Assembly (NCBI GenBank): GCA_023053685.1
Contig: JALIGW010000003.1
Span: forward strand, 138,195,126-138,259,125
DNA from: Diadophis punctatus similis
Lineage: Eukaryota > Chordata > Lepidosauria > Squamata > Dipsadidae
Direction: 5' to 3'
DNA: 64,000 nucleotides
Positions 22,923-35,689 of this stretch are shown here, in pieces. Made by a program: the position numbers and the translations under genes. The stretch's first letter is position 1. Each line of letters opens with the position of its first letter. The notes below the pieces were generated by a model that saw only the letters and a list, made by a program, of their open reading frames with translations, made no database searches and was not told the origin of the DNA.

Positions 22923-24036
22923 GGCTCCCAAGACCAAAGTCTATTGTGAAACCATAAATGATTAAGAAAATGACTATTTAAGAAAGGACTATTTGCTTAG
23001 AGGAGAGCAGCACAACCCACCGTCTTTTGGAAGCAACAGTAGCACAAATTCAGCCCTGTATAATCTGCATTTGGAAAGGAGCCATGGAAATTTGAAGGAG
23101 GAAAAAGGAGGGTAAAACTTTCCCACTCTTCGTTCTGATTTTTCTCTGTCTTGAGATGCTTATTATTCTTTTGAAAAATTATAGAAAACCAATGCTCCAA
23201 AAAAGAGTATTCTGACAAGAGGAATTGAGCACATAGGACACATATATATATAAAATAAACAGTACATGGGCACATATTTTGACATGGTATATCAATATGA
23301 ATGAATTATCTATCAGATGTTCAAAAAGGAAAGATTAAATTCTTCAAGTAATAAATAAAAACCTGGGCCATACTACCTGGAGAAAACACAAGCTGTCTAA
23401 CATACATGGAGGGTGCCAAGTTAGAAATATAAGTTTTATAATTTAATTTGACCTCAAGCGACAAAGTACCATACAGGATTAAATTCAAATTTAGACTGTT
23501 ATTTTAAAATTTTAAATACATCTATCGTGTATTCACATTACTCCTATTACATTAATTCATTTATGATTATTGGGGGGGAATAGAGCAGACAAATGAAATA
23601 ACCAAGATTTCCTCAATTTGGCAAAATGAAATTAATATACCTAAAAAATTTGGTGAGCAGTATCTATTGTGGCTTGCATGTTTAACCTTTAAATCAATGG
23701 AATAGATAAATTGTGAAGGACTACTGATCTTCTATTCTTCTTGTTATAATTAAAACGAATGTAAATCCAGTTCAAAATCTTTGTGCTCCGTTCCCCAAAC
23801 TACTATGAAGGACTGAAATAAAAGGATTTGTAACAGGGAAACTGTGAATAAAGTCTAAAGAAAGAGAGGAAGGAAGAAGGTACTGGTAAGCATTATTCTG
23901 AACTCCTTAATTCTTAATGAAATGAATGAGGTCAAAATATTGAACCTTCTAAATAATCACAAAATGACTTTCATTGTCAGAAAGGAAGCCAGAAGAGAAA
24001 TCTGTTTTTCACTTTGGAGCCTATCTAGAGCCTATT
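22923..24036. other. AT-rich DNA without a recognised feature
   Basis: No gene or bounded repeat seen. Confidence 0.4.
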
Positions 24037-24037
24037 A

Positions 24038-24525
24038 CCGTATTTTTCAGAGTATAAGACGCACCTTAGTTTTGTGGGAGGAAAATAGGGGGGGGGGGAT
24101 CTATCTACCAGGTATTCATCTGACTAGAGTCCTTAGCCTGTTCACCTTCAGCACATTATTTTGTCCCCTGGTTAGGGCTGAAAAAAATATTCTTCGAAGG
24201 GAGTAGGAATGAAAACAAGCCTGCAAAGACTTAAGGCTGGAAAAAACTACTTCAGAGGCAGTAGGAATAAAAAAATGCTGCAATAGCACCTCGTTAGGGC
24301 TGAAAAAACCTTTTTCAGAGGGAGTAGGAATGAAAACAAGCCTGCAAAGACTTAAGGCTGGAAAAAAACTACTTCGGACGAGTATGAAGCTGGGAAGATC
24401 ATTAGCACCTCATTAGGGGTGGAAAAAAAAGCTTCGCAAAAGCTACATTCGGAATATAAGACGCACCCAAATTTTCAGCCTCTTTTAGGGAGGAAAAGGT
24501 GCATCTTATACTCTGAAAAATACGG
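24038..24525. mobile_element. TA-flanked MITE, family B copy 1
   Basis: The left end CCGTATTTTTCAGAGTATAA is the inverse of the right end ttatactctgaaaaatacgg, and TA flanks both (24036-24037 and 24526-24527). About 28-30 bases of each terminus are nearly perfect inverted repeats containing ataagacgcacc. Inside, a unit of about 100 bases (gctgaaaaa...gagtaggaatgaaaacaag) is repeated two to three times. No transposase frame; TA duplication suggests a Tc1/mariner-like helper. Confidence 0.8.
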
Positions 24526-24527
24526 TA

Positions 24528-25670
24528 GTTTTTTCAACTAAATACTTTGCTTTGCTTTTTTTAATCCACAGTAAATTTCAAAGAATAGTATTTGCACTGT
24601 TTATTTTTTTTAAGTTACTAAAACTCTTAACAGTTTAATGACTATTCATGCAAAAGACTCCCCCCCCCTGATTAAAGCCATCTGTTCATCAAATTATAAT
24701 CCTTAATTCGAGGAAAACATTATGCTATTTTCAAACTACAGTATTTGTTATACATAACTCATTTGTTTTTATTTACCATAAGGGCGAGCAACCCTTTTGC
24801 AGCTAAAGTTGCTTTTTAATCACTTTTTTTTGGTGACTTAAAGTGGGGAGGGGGCAGTGGGGGGAACTATAGATTACTTTTCCCTTGTAAAAGAAAAGGA
24901 TTGTTTTTTTATCTGAAGTTTTGTGTAATGTGTATGATCAATGCAACTATTAATTTTCATTGTGTACTGACCCAAAGCTACCTCTTTTACTAATTTTCAG
25001 TAGCACAATATCAAAAGGTCATTGATTACCCACCTAATTTGTGCAATGCCTGTGTTGGGCCAAAAAGTGTCCCGCAAGTACAACAAACAGGCAGACTGGC
25101 TTTTCTTTGTTAAATACTGTACTTCTGTCTCATTTTGTGACATTGTTCTCTTTAAAGTTATCTGGATATGTACCAGAAATGGATTTTTTTTCTTTTTTTT
25201 ACAACTGCATGGATTAATACTTAAAAAAAAACACAGATGAATAGAAATAGATGAATCTGGGCACATTGATTACCCATTACACTCAAGGGAACAGAGATAT
25301 GCAGTACCGAAGTTGGCAGGAACTAAATTACTGTGCTGGCTTGGGACCATGTATTATGTCACAGTTTTAGGATTAACATTGGTCTCCTCGGCTACTCACA
25401 TTTTGTGTCAACGAATAAAGAGCAGCCACACTATGGCTTTCTCTGCATTACAAAACCATTCTGTCCACAAAGCCAATTCAGGAAGGACCAGGGTTTCACA
25501 GACAACAGCAGTGTTGAGGGAGGAAGTAGTCTTTCCATGACATCATCCAGTAATCTGAATGAATTCCAGGAACCATTCTGGACTGTTTAGCTGTAAACTA
25601 TTTCCTATCCATACAACAGAAAAGCTTATCCTTCAAAAGATATTATATATATAACTTGACAGAATAAATA
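24528..25670. other. AT-rich DNA without a recognised feature
   Basis: No gene seen; ORFs of 70-90 codons overlap on opposite strands and have no recognisable family. Confidence 0.4.
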
Positions 25671-25711
25671 TATATATCTATCTATATCTATATCTATATC
25701 TATATCTATAG

Positions 25712-25776
<65 letters not shown>

Positions 25777-25784
25777 TAGATATA
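25671..25784. repeat. (TATATC)n/(GATA)n microsatellite, left half
   Basis: An ATATCT-type run up to about 25710 is followed by (GATA)n to about 25775. The two blocks are nearly inverse of each other, giving a hairpin-capable junction near 25710. The right half continues at 26767. Confidence 0.9.
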
Positions 25785-26766
25785 CCATATTTTTCGAAGT
25801 ATAAGACGCACCTTTTTACCCTCAAAAAGAGGGTGAAAACTTGGGTGCGTCTTATACACCGAATGTAGCCCTACCCAGCCACCCCCACCCTTTGGCCTCT
25901 GCCTGCCAGCAATTTACCTCTTTGCAGCAAACAGGGCAAAGCACAAGAAGAGCACAAGAAGAGATAAACTGCCTCCCGACCTACAGCTGACGGAGGCTTG
26001 CAAGCCACGTGGTAAAATGAAACTAACTACGGTGGCTGTAATGTGACAAATTGCTGGGAGATAAACTGCTGGCAATATTAGACTGCTGAAATTGCAAGGA
26101 GGCAAGCTATAGCTGCTATGGCTCAGAGCTAGAGCTCTTGCCTCACAATCAGGAGGTTGTGAGTTCTATCCTAGGTAGAGGCAGATTCTGTTAGTATGTT
26201 ATTTTGTTAAATGTTTGTAGAGTGTTCAAATTATTAGATTTATTTTTTAAAGACTGCTTTATTATTGTTCTAGACAACTTAACAAAATGAAGAAGCTTTT
26301 TAAAATAAATGCTTGCTCTGAAGAGGCCCAGTGCTATTGTATCTTCTTTTAAATAGCAGAAAGCCTTCCAGAAAGCCACATCAATTTTAAAGATCTGTAA
26401 AAGTATAATCTGAAATGTCCTGTTTTAGTATTAAGTATTAGTATTAAAAGAAGGCAGCTGAGAAACTCTGACTTAGTCATGTTTGGAGTAGATCTATTTA
26501 AATAATTGGGAGGAGTTAGTGTGATTACATTTAAGAAAACTTTCTGGGATTAATATACTGCCATAAATGTACATTTCTCCAATTCTTTGCCATTTCTATG
26601 GGTCAGGCACACATGCACAGAAATACACAGCAAACAGTGTATATCATCTGTGCTGTTTGCTGTTTGGCAAATTGCTGGGAGGCAGAGGCCTTTTTTCCTT
26701 GTTTTCCTCCCCCAAAACTAAGGTGCGTCTTATACTGCGGTGCGTCTTATACTCCGAAAATATGGG
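25785..26766. mobile_element. TA-flanked family B element, 982 bp, inserted in a GATA array
   Basis: Left end CCATATTTTTCGAAGTATAA pairs with right end ttatactccgaaaatatggg, with TA on each side (25783-25784, 26767-26768). The terminal sequence matches the shorter family B copies. GATA microsatellite lies immediately outside on both sides, so it inserted into the array. The right end is partly duplicated (gcgtcttatact appears twice around 26724-26755). A tRNA-like SINE segment is embedded at 26110-26190. No transposase frame was seen. Confidence 0.75.
26110..26190 (+). mobile_element. tRNA-derived SINE head inside the family B element
   Basis: The sequence tggctcagagctagagctc resembles an A box (TRGCNNARYGG) and gtgagttctatcc resembles a B box (GGTTCRANTCC), spaced as in tRNA. 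Mismatches in the B box and the surroundings make it a SINE relic, not a working tRNA gene. Confidence 0.45.
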
Positions 26767-26768
26767 TA

Positions 26769-26775
26769 TGTATAC

Positions 26776-26836
<61 letters not shown>

Positions 26837-26911
26837 TAGATATAGATATAGATATAGATATAGATATAGATATAGATATATAGATAGATATAGATATAGA
26901 TATAGATATAT
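26769..26911. repeat. (GATA)n then (GATATA)n microsatellite, right half
   Basis: Perfect GATA units run from about 26777 to 26836, then GATATA units to 26911. This continues the array interrupted by the element at 25785-26766. GATA arrays are abundant in snakes (Bkm-type repeats, known from the literature), often on sex chromosomes, but they occur elsewhere too. Confidence 0.9.
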
Positions 26912-27620
26912 AAGGTTCCTAGTCTCAAGACAACAACGCACTCAAGATAGATACACCAACGTAATGTTCCACCTTGGCACTAGCCTTTAGGAGTAAAGAA
27001 ACTTTTTACTCTCTTATGAAATGGAAAAAGTATCACCACAGAAATAAAATATAAAGGAGAACTCTGTGCCTCCACTGTTACCATCTGCCATGCTGGATCA
27101 TATGCCTGAAAATGAAAAGTGGACATTTTTCTAAACATTCAGAGACGTTCTTTGTATCGTTTATGAAAAAAGTCACTGCTGTACGCATGTGAGACTGCAG
27201 CATTGCTAAAAAACTGCCTCAGGGGTTACACTGAGTTCTGACTTCTTAATTAACTGCTTTGTTAAATAAAACAATTTGCAGTTATGTTATTGCATTAGTA
27301 AACACAAGAATTTACATTGTTCCTGCCAAGATCAATGTACGTTAATCTAAACCTCTGATGTTAAACAGATTCTATTTCTGTCTGAGATAGTGAAAACCAA
27401 GCACAACACTTTCATCCTTGCCTCACCTCCCTAACAGGAGTGGAATATGAATAACATGCAAGAAACCGTTTGATATTCTCCTGAAATTACACTTATTTTA
27501 TGAATCTGAGGAAAACAGTTACATTACCTAGCCTAGGTACATGCATACATGCCATCACAACTGAATGCTATTTAATCAACTTTTAAATTACACCATCTTT
27601 AATAAATTTCTCCCTACAGC
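26912..27620. other. AT-rich DNA without a recognised feature
   Basis: Nothing supportable on either strand. Confidence 0.4.
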
Positions 27621-27628
27621 ATCTAGAC

Positions 27629-27807
27629 CAGCAGTCACCAACTGGTGGTCTGTGAGAAAAATTTTGGTGGTCCGCAGAAAAATTATTCGCATTTTTTATA
27701 TTGCACTAAATACTATTTATCTTTTTTTAAAATGCATATTAGTGATCCGCGGGATTTAAAATTATGAATTTAGTGGTCCCTGAGGTCCGAAAGGTTGATG
27801 ATCCCTG
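27629..27807. mobile_element. Short hAT element, 7/8 TSD
   Basis: Starts CAGCAGTCACCAACTGGTGG and ends GGTTGATGATCCCTG. Flanks are atctagac (27621-27628) and atcaagac (27808-27815), one mismatch. The inside is A/T-rich and noncoding. Confidence 0.7.
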
Positions 27808-28255
27808 ATCAAGACCATTGCACAACATGAAACCTATATTGTGAAAATGTAATAGTCAAATTTCAGTAAAATATATTGGGAAAAATATTTTGTGCTTTTA
27901 AACATTTTCAATAGTGTATTTCCAAATTCAGCTTTTAAATTTAATTGGCAAATGTATACCTTTCACTCTCCTCTCAGCTTTTTTGCATTTCACACCTAGA
28001 AGCATATTCTAAGATATATTTAATTATATTCAATTAATGCTTTAGAAATACATAAACATGCTATGTATTAGAAAAAAGCAATAAGTACACTTAGAATACA
28101 GAAATTTAAACTCTCCAAACAGAAGTGATTACATTTATGTTCTGCTCTTTAGACTCAGGGGGATGTTGCAGCATTACAGTCTTTAAAATCAAGTTCATAT
28201 TCTTCAGTGCAGCCAGCTAAGAGGTGAATATTTGTTTCAAATGTTCAGGTATTAA

Positions 28256-28640
28256 ATGTCAAATATTCTAAGTAAGCCATGGAAAGATACATGCTCGACA
28301 TTAAAAGACAAGATAGAAAGACCTGCACATGGATTAGAGAACAAAACAAAAGTATACGGTATCATCAAGAGAGCAAGAGTATTGAAATGGAAATGGGCTG
28401 GTCACATAGCAAGAAGAACTGATGGCAGGTGGACTAAGGCAGTCATAGAATGGATCCCACTTGATAAAAAGTGTCCACGAGAGAGACCTAAAACAAGATG
28501 GATCAACGATATCAGCAATTGGCAGGCCCAACTGGCAAAAGAAAACTCAGGACCGTATAGGTTGGAAACATGAGAAAGAGGCCTTCATCCTACAGTGGAT
28601 AGTTAACGTGATGATTCTAAGTAACCAGACAAACCTTGGC
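28256..28640 (+). pseudogene. RTE-type LINE, C-terminal remnant
   Basis: The frame reads LKWKWAGHIARRTDGRWTKA, then a R-x-R-P-K-T-R-W-I-N-D-I block, typical of the C-terminus of insect and vertebrate RTE-like reverse transcriptases. After about 28570 a frameshift moves the continuation (DRIGWKHEKEAFILQW) to another frame. It is noncoding today. The body differs from the Bov-B remnant at 22180-22922, so these are separate families or ages. Confidence 0.6.
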
Positions 28641-28770
28641 CATATGGGATTTCTCCTGCCTAATTGTTCTAGTTGTAAGAATCCTGGAAAGTGATAAATG
28701 TTAAACAACCACAGAGTTTGCATCAATTATATTTCTAAAAGATTGAGAAATTTTAATTTAGAGATTAATC

Positions 28771-28978
<208 letters not shown>

Positions 28979-31360
28979 AAGGAATTGTTACTGACAACAA
29001 ATTCTTCCACAGTAATATATAAGCTTACCTAACAACTATAATGATATTATTGCTGGAAGATATTTTAATTCTGGGTTTTTAATAGCTAAAAGTATCTTCC
29101 GGTAGTGTCAGTAGTTTGTTAACAGCTACCACCACCTATCAACATTGTAGATGAAGAGCAAAGTGAATACTGTAGACACTTTTAAGCCAAATACTGTAGG
29201 TTTATACACCACTGCAGTTTTAGCTTAAGAAATTTGGTACAGCCACTTGATGTAATGTAATGTTGTAATGTAATGTTGATATAATGTGAATTAAAATTGA
29301 CAGCACCAAATTTAACTCCTGCACAAACTGTTTTCCTTCCCATTTCTCAGACAGGAACAGGAAGAGATGACAAGAACTGGTTGAAGAGAATATACGTTTT
29401 GAAAAGGTTATTGGAGGAAGTAAATTTAAAAAGTACTATTTTCATTCAGAGCCAAATGCACAAATGTCATGATGAGACCAAAGAACGAATGTTCCACACA
29501 ATATGTAATGCACAATATGATAATGTGAGCAGAACAAGATTCACTTTAGTCTGGACTGTGGCAAAAGATTTTAAGCATTTCTATTCCTAGTGTACTGCTT
29601 TCCAGACAGGAATTTCTATAGTTTTAAAAATCCATTATCTTCAGGTAGAGTATTTTCCTTTTAAGATCTTTTTACTTTTTTACTTCAAAGTAAAAATCAT
29701 CTGCAGATCTTGAAACTGTTTGCTGTCCAGTAGGAAAGAAACAGAAGAGAAAAATGGGAAATGGTAAGGAGGACAGAGGGTTAAAAATACTTGGTGAGTG
29801 GTACTAATCCTATTTTCTTCAACACTGACAGTCAGTAGGGCAGTTAAAGAAGACCACTAATAAACACAGCAGTTTCTGCACACTTGGCTATAGTGAAAAG
29901 TAGTTTTAAAAAGGCAAAACCATTTTTAACATCCGCTCCACATTAGATGTGTTTGCATAAACTCTGCCTGAATGAACAGTAAATGAGAACATATTTAAAA
30001 GCAGTGACAATGATGAATGCAAGGGGCAAAGAGCACACCATAGCCATTGGTGAGTCTTCCTCAATCCCAATCAACAAAAGCAGGAGGAGGAAATTGGCAA
30101 TGGAAAGGCCAAATTTCCTGCTGGCCATGCAACATGAAAAGCAACGAATCTTTCAAAGACAGTGTAAGGAGAAGTGAATAATGTCACATTATTGTATTAT
30201 AGGAGACAGGGTTGTTGTTTTTTGCACCCAGCTCTGATGCATTTAAGTAAAGCACTGCTAAACTGCTTAAGTTCTTCTTTTGTTGCATCGTGTTGGAGTC
30301 TGTTTTCACCACACAAGCCATTCACACATCCTTTATATTTCTCTCTTGCTGCTAAGGCAATTATGTTTCAATTGCATCATAAAAGATGCTGTTTCGTGAC
30401 TTAACAATAGACTTAACAATAAAAGCAAAGCACAGAATTAAGTCGCCACCCCTCCAACAGCTTTCCCCAACCTGGTGCTCTCTAGTCTATGCCGTCTTGA
30501 GAATTGCATCCCAGCACATCTAAAAGTCTTCTAACACATTTATTGGAAGCTACTGCAGAAAAGCTTGGTTTTGAAGCATATTTTTTAAAAAATTAACTAA
30601 GGGGCATTTTTAAAAAATCCCATTATGAAACTGGCAGCAGTGAATCTGAAGCTGAAGGAAAACATTAGCCATCACTATGGCAGGAATAGCTATTAGATTT
30701 GTTTCTCTTAATATTTATGGAAAGAAGGGGGAAGAACTGAAGGAAACTAAAAACTGGAATTTCCCCCAAGTCTCTCTCCTTCCCCATTTTGATGAGTTTC
30801 TGTGTTAAACATGGCTTAACAGGGAAACATGGATTCAAAATGTAATTGGTATCGCTGAATGAATCATGCCAACTTCCTTCAACTTTCTGTTCTGTACTCA
30901 TGACTCTTGTACTGCTTTTTAAAGTTATTCTGACCCATGAATCAACTCGTTCCACCCAGAATTAATCTGCCTTCCATTCAAATGAATATCAGTGGTTTTT
31001 ATCAAAAGACTGGATTCATTTCTTTTTCTGGGCGAAATATCAGGGATGTTCTTGAAAAATTGAGCCATCTCTTCCCAATCATAGTCAAGCTAGAAACATC
31101 ATTTTGTTGTTTAGAGAATAGTACTTGCAGATACACATATATGGACTTTCTGTAAGTCTCAGTTTCTTAAGAATTATTGACTTTGGCTACTGTGTATCTT
31201 TCCATTTGGGAACACAGCGGATGCCTAAGGCAGAGCTGACATTTGTGAATAAGGTAGCCATAAGAACTGTTCTTGTTGAATTTGATAATTGGAGTTGGCA
31301 ATGAAGAAGGCAGGGAGAGGCTGTATCTGAGAATAGGTATACAGACAATAAACAAAACAA
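28979..31360. other. AT-rich DNA, possible small hAT fragment at 30462-30545
   Basis: No gene. At 30470-30530 the words ccccaacctggtgctct and gagaattgcatcccagcac resemble a common squamate hAT fragment, too short to bound. Short microsatellite-like runs (tgtaatgtaatg) occur at 29250-29280. Confidence 0.4.
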
Positions 31361-31361
31361 A

Positions 31362-31417
<56 letters not shown>
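31362..31417. repeat. (CA)n microsatellite
   Basis: About 27 perfect AC units follow an (AAAC)-rich lead-in. Long frames called through it are translations of the repeat. Confidence 0.95.
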
Positions 31418-31418
<1 letters not shown>

Positions 31419-31648
31419 CCCAGTGATCTGTAGAAAAAATAGAAATTGCTTAATAAGATTTCCAGTGAGTAAATATTGGAACGGTACCATCACAAATAGG
31501 GGGTTAGAATTTTGGTCACAGGAAATAATACAATATAATCCAATTATGTGAATCATTAATAAACACAAATTTTCATTCAACTTCAGGGCAGATTTGAACA
31601 TTAAATATTTTTCTTACCTCTTTCTTTTCTGCCCCAGATTTAATACTA

Positions 31649-32036
31649 CAGGTAGTCCTCGACTTAAAAGCATTTGTTTAGTGACTGTTCGAAGTTACAG
31701 TGGCACTGAAAAAAGTACTTATGACCGTTTTTCACACCTACAACCATTACAGCATCCCTGTGGTGACATGATCCAAATTCGGATGCTTGGTAACTGGCTC
31801 GTATTTATGATGGTTGCAGTGTCCTGGAGTCATGTGATCACCTTTGGCAACTTTCTGACAAGCAAAATCAATGGGGAAGTTAGATTCACTTCACAACAGT
31901 GTTACTAAATTATCAATTGTAGTGATTCACTTAACAACTGTTGCAAGAGAGGTTGTAAAATGGGGCAACATTCACTTAACTATCTTGCTTAGCAATGGAA
32001 TCTTGGACTCCATTGTGGCCGTAAGTCAAGGACCTT
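31649..32036 (+). mobile_element. TA-flanked MITE, family A copy 4
   Basis: Starts CAGGTAGTCCTCGACTTAAA after TA (31647-31648) and ends gtaagtcaaggacctta. Internal order matches copy 1. The right end is slightly degraded. Confidence 0.75.
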
Positions 32037-32297
32037 ATTCAATTTCTCTCTACAGAACACCAGTCTTAATTCTTCAAAAACATGTCATGCTAATTTCAAA
32101 CAATAATAGTTAAGTCTTGCTGTCCTAATCCAGAGATTCTAACCAAATCCTTACATAGTTAAGATAAGAGACAGTAAAGTGTCATGTCTCCTTGCCAACA
32201 CATTTCGTTATAGAGATTGCATCTTTCTGCCTAATGGAACGTCAGGATGTTTACCCTTTTTTTGCAAGGGGAAAGGGAATCCAACTATCATCTAGCG

Positions 32298-33115
32298 CAG
32301 GGGTCTGCAGCATTAAACACTCAAAAGAGCCATTTGGACCCGTTTCCCACAGAAAACACCGGGAGCCACAAAACCTGGGTGGGTGTGGCCAACTCAATGT
32401 TACTCTCACTCAGTCACATGACACCCCACCCCCAGCCAACCTATCCAGGTTTTGTGGCTCCTGTTATTTTCTTCTCTCTGGGAAACAGGTATCTCTTTCT
32501 GTGTGTGTGTGTGTCTCTCTCTCTCTTTCTCTCTCTCTCATCTCTTTCTCTCATCTCTCTTTCTCCCTCTCCCTCTCTCTCTCTCATCTCTCTCTTTCTC
32601 TATCCCATCTCTCTCCCTCTCATCTCTCTCTCATCTCTCTCTCCCTCTCATCTCTCTCTCTCTCTCCCCCTCCCTCTCATGTGTGTCTGTGTGTGTTCCC
32701 TCTTGAACCATTTCCAAAAACAGGTGAGGGTTGGGGTTTTTTTTTTTGCTGATGTTGTTCTTTCTTCTTCTTTGGGTGCTTTTTACCATATGATTTAAAT
32801 CAAGAGTCATTTCAGGTTCCCAGATAAATGATAAGTGTCTCAGGGCAGAGAGAAAGTCGCGCATCTCCCCGAGCGACTGAGGTGCGTGCAACACCAACAG
32901 AAGAGGAGGCAAGTACAGGGGCGCTTCGCTCCCGCTCTGGAATATGGAGTGAGTCTCCATCCGCTGCCGTCACTCTTACCTTCTCAGGCGAGGAGTGACT
33001 GGGAGGGGAGGGTGAGGGGCGGGGCCAGCCAGTGGTGGGATCACCCAACATAGAGCCACAGCAGAGGGCCCAAAGAGCCGCATGCGGCTCCAGAGCCGCG
33101 GGTTGCTGACACCTG
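32298..33115. mobile_element. hAT element with a large internal (CT)n block
   Basis: Starts CAGGGGTCTGCAGC and ends GTTGCTGACACCTG. Flanks are atctagcg (32290-32297) and atctagca (33116-33123), one mismatch. From about 32500 to 32700 it is (CT)n, (CTTT)n and (GT)n, which produces large spurious frames on both strands. GC-rich near both ends, no transposase motif. Confidence 0.8.
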
Positions 33116-34365
33116 ATCTAGCATCTTCCAAAATAGATATATTACGTCTTTGCAAAACAAGCCTATTTGAAATTTTTTTTAAAATAATGCAACCTCTCCA
33201 AGCAGTAACATCACTGAACATCTCTCTCCACGGCATTCTCTGTATTCTCTGGAAAATATAATTTTAAAAAATTGCAACCCAGATTGGTTTGTTTTTTTTT
33301 TAAATTGCCAACCTGCTTATTTTGCAACAAAAATAATAAGGCTGGAACTGCAGCATTTTGTAGTTTTTTGTCAAGATTATTCAACTCTAATGGTGACCCA
33401 AACTGTGATGCTTCTAAGCTTTTATTTAAAAAAAGATAAAAGCAGTATTATTTTCTCACAAATAACGCAAATGGGAAAATATATTTTATGATACCTGCCT
33501 GCTACATGATGAATCCTAATCTGAAATAAAAATACATTGCTTGACTACAAATAGTTTGTATGCATATGATTGCTTAAAATTAATATAGTAATGGTTTGAA
33601 GCCTTTTAAAAAACCCTAATGCAGTTACAAGGCTAGCTTCAATAAACATTGAGAACATTCCACATTTAGATGAAAAGGTACACATAAAACAACAATAAGA
33701 TCAAAATTCAGAATAAATGCATCTACTCTAATAGTATAGGCTGAATTATGACCATCCGCCAGATGACCGCACAAGTGGATCAATGAACCTTTCTAGTCCT
33801 CTTGGCCATTTTATACAAAATGGCATTAAAAATTTTTTTAAAAGCCTTTCAAAATGTACTTCTTGTAACACCAAATTACCTTTTGACCACACAAGTGGAA
33901 AATAATTGGGGGGGGGGAGAACACCACTCCAATCTAAATTGGGTTCAAAAGCAGATGGTGAACTTTAAATAACCACTTTTTAAAAGGCAGGCAGAAAGGT
34001 TCTCTCCTTAGTGAGTCACAACTGGAAACAAAACGTATCTTGTAGGTTTTGATGAGGAAGAGGTTAAGAGATAAAGTGAAAAGGAAAAAGAGAGGGGGGG
34101 AAGGTTATGCACATGAAATACAATCAGTTTAAGAGGGAGGGGAGGGATAGTCTTGTTCAGTTTTTCCTTTACAGTATATATACTATAGGCCCTGGAATAA
34201 GAGGGGTTAAATTTCATTGCATCCCATTTCACCAGGATCCAGCAAGAGAAGGGCTTTATTGACCATTTAAGTTAAGTTCCCCAGTATCTTAATTGGAAAC
34301 AAAAAGAGCACATATCCTGCTTCTCTTCTACACTGCTGCTTTCAAACCTGAATATGTAATGAAGT
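33116..34365. other. AT-rich DNA without a recognised feature
   Basis: No gene seen. 33720-33900 contains the repeated words gaccgcacaagtgg and gaccacacaagtgg, 120 bases apart, possibly a diverged tandem repeat. Confidence 0.4.
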
Positions 34366-34588
34366 CAGAGGTGGGCTTCACATAATTTAACAACTGGTTC
34401 GCCCAGAATCGAAAATGTGTGTGTGGGCGCTTTGCACACAGCGTCAAAAAACACGGCAATTCGCTCGTGCACTACAGCTGTGCATGCGTGCAGCGTCAAA
34501 CAACACAGCAATACAGGATTGTGCCCGGGCAGACCCACCCATAGGTCACCACTACCGGTTCACCTGAACCGGCTGAATCCAACCTTTG
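34366..34588. mobile_element. Short hAT element, 8-bp TSD
   Basis: Starts CAGAGGTGGGCTTCA and ends GAATCCAACCTTTG. It is flanked by a perfect duplication aatgaagt (34358-34365 and 34589-34596). It contains accggttcacctgaaccgg near the right end, as in the element at 40-386. Noncoding. Confidence 0.8.
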
Positions 34589-35116
34589 AATGAAGTGCAT
34601 AAAAAGCATTAACTATCTTTTCTATCAGGCAAAATGATACATTCAGTTAACCAAAGTGAGTATATGGATAGATTGTCACTTCGTAGAGTCTTTACTGAGT
34701 CTCAACCGGCCTTCACCAAGTTTCTAGCACAATGCAGCTTACACAATCCAGCACAAAGAACAATTTCTTCACAAAGCTTTCACCTCACATCTATATTCTT
34801 TTTTTTTTTAGAAGTGCTAGTTGTACATGAAGTTATCAAGGCAAGATTCAAGTGACTAGGAAATCACTGTAATTTATGACAGTATCTTGAAATAATGCAG
34901 AGCTTCTTCGTCAAACTTTAAGCTGGCTGAGCAGAGCAATTACAGATTCCTGTCTGTTACATCATCATTGATAGCAGCATTCAAATTGTTTATACTAAAT
35001 TTCTTTTGAGGAAGAGAGTTTATACTAAACTTCTTTTGTGGTGGTGTGTACATGTATTTAACAAAGGAGTATTAAAATAACTTTTAATGACCTACATAGA
35101 AAATTGTCCCTGAAGA

Positions 35117-35510
35117 GTGTCTGGAAGCTTCAACTGGTGCAGCTTGCAGCAGTTACCTGTGCTTCTACAATGGTTCATGCCACACCTCTGCTCTGTGAGC
35201 TGCACTGGCTACCAGTTTGCTTACTGGTCCAACTCAAATGTGCTATTTTTAACCTTTAAAGTCCTTCATAGCACAAGACTGGGTTGTCTGAGGGACTGCC
35301 TCTCCATGATTACATTTGCCTGTACTATTGGATCTGGCAAAGAGGGCTTGCTGCAGACCCCTTATCTGCTAGGGACTTACACTTAGCAAGTCCCAGGAGA
35401 TGGGCCTTCCCTGCTTTGGTACCCATTTTAAGAAATATTCTCTCCCCAGAAGTGAGGTTAGCTACATTCCTGTTAACATTCTGGAAGTCCCTCAAGCTCT
35501 GACTATGTCA
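35117..35510 (+). pseudogene. Old L2-clade LINE remnant, C-terminal region
   Basis: Fragments in different frames read LHWLPVCLLVQLK, FNL-SPS, then LSEGLPL, and SPRRWAFPALVPIL. They follow the order of the intact L2 protein (LHWLPI, LTFKALHG, then the APSLWNQLPPE block). Several stops and frameshifts. Older than the copies at 2398 or 18829. Confidence 0.5.
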
Positions 35511-35556
35511 TCAGGCCTGGATGTCTATAGATTCTCAGTCATCCAAGGTCATGGTT

Positions 35557-35686
35557 GTCCCAAAGGTGCTTTTTCAAGAGGCAACTGGACTCTGTTTTTC
35601 CTTGAAGACATTTTGCTTCTTATCCAAGAAGCTTCTTCAGTTCATGAAGAAAGTCCAGTTGCCTCTTGAAAAAGCACCTTTGGGAC
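35557..35686. repeat. Perfect 35-bp inverted repeat (foldback)
   Basis: The arm 35557-35591 (gtcccaaaggtgcttttt... to ...ggact) is the exact reverse complement of 35652-35686. A loop of about 60 bases between them is itself partly palindromic (aagaagcttctt at 35627-35638). Perfect arms are unusual in this degraded area, suggesting recent origin or ongoing correction. The family is not identified. Confidence 0.75.
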
Positions 35687-35689
35687 ATC

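Noticed and set aside
26110..26190. Candidate tRNA gene
   Set aside because: Poor B box and no complete cloverleaf; better explained as SINE.
31167..31601. 144-codon antisense frame
   Set aside because: Its core is the (CA)n repeat.
32192..32798. 183-186-codon frames
   Set aside because: Translated (CT)n microsatellite inside a hAT element.
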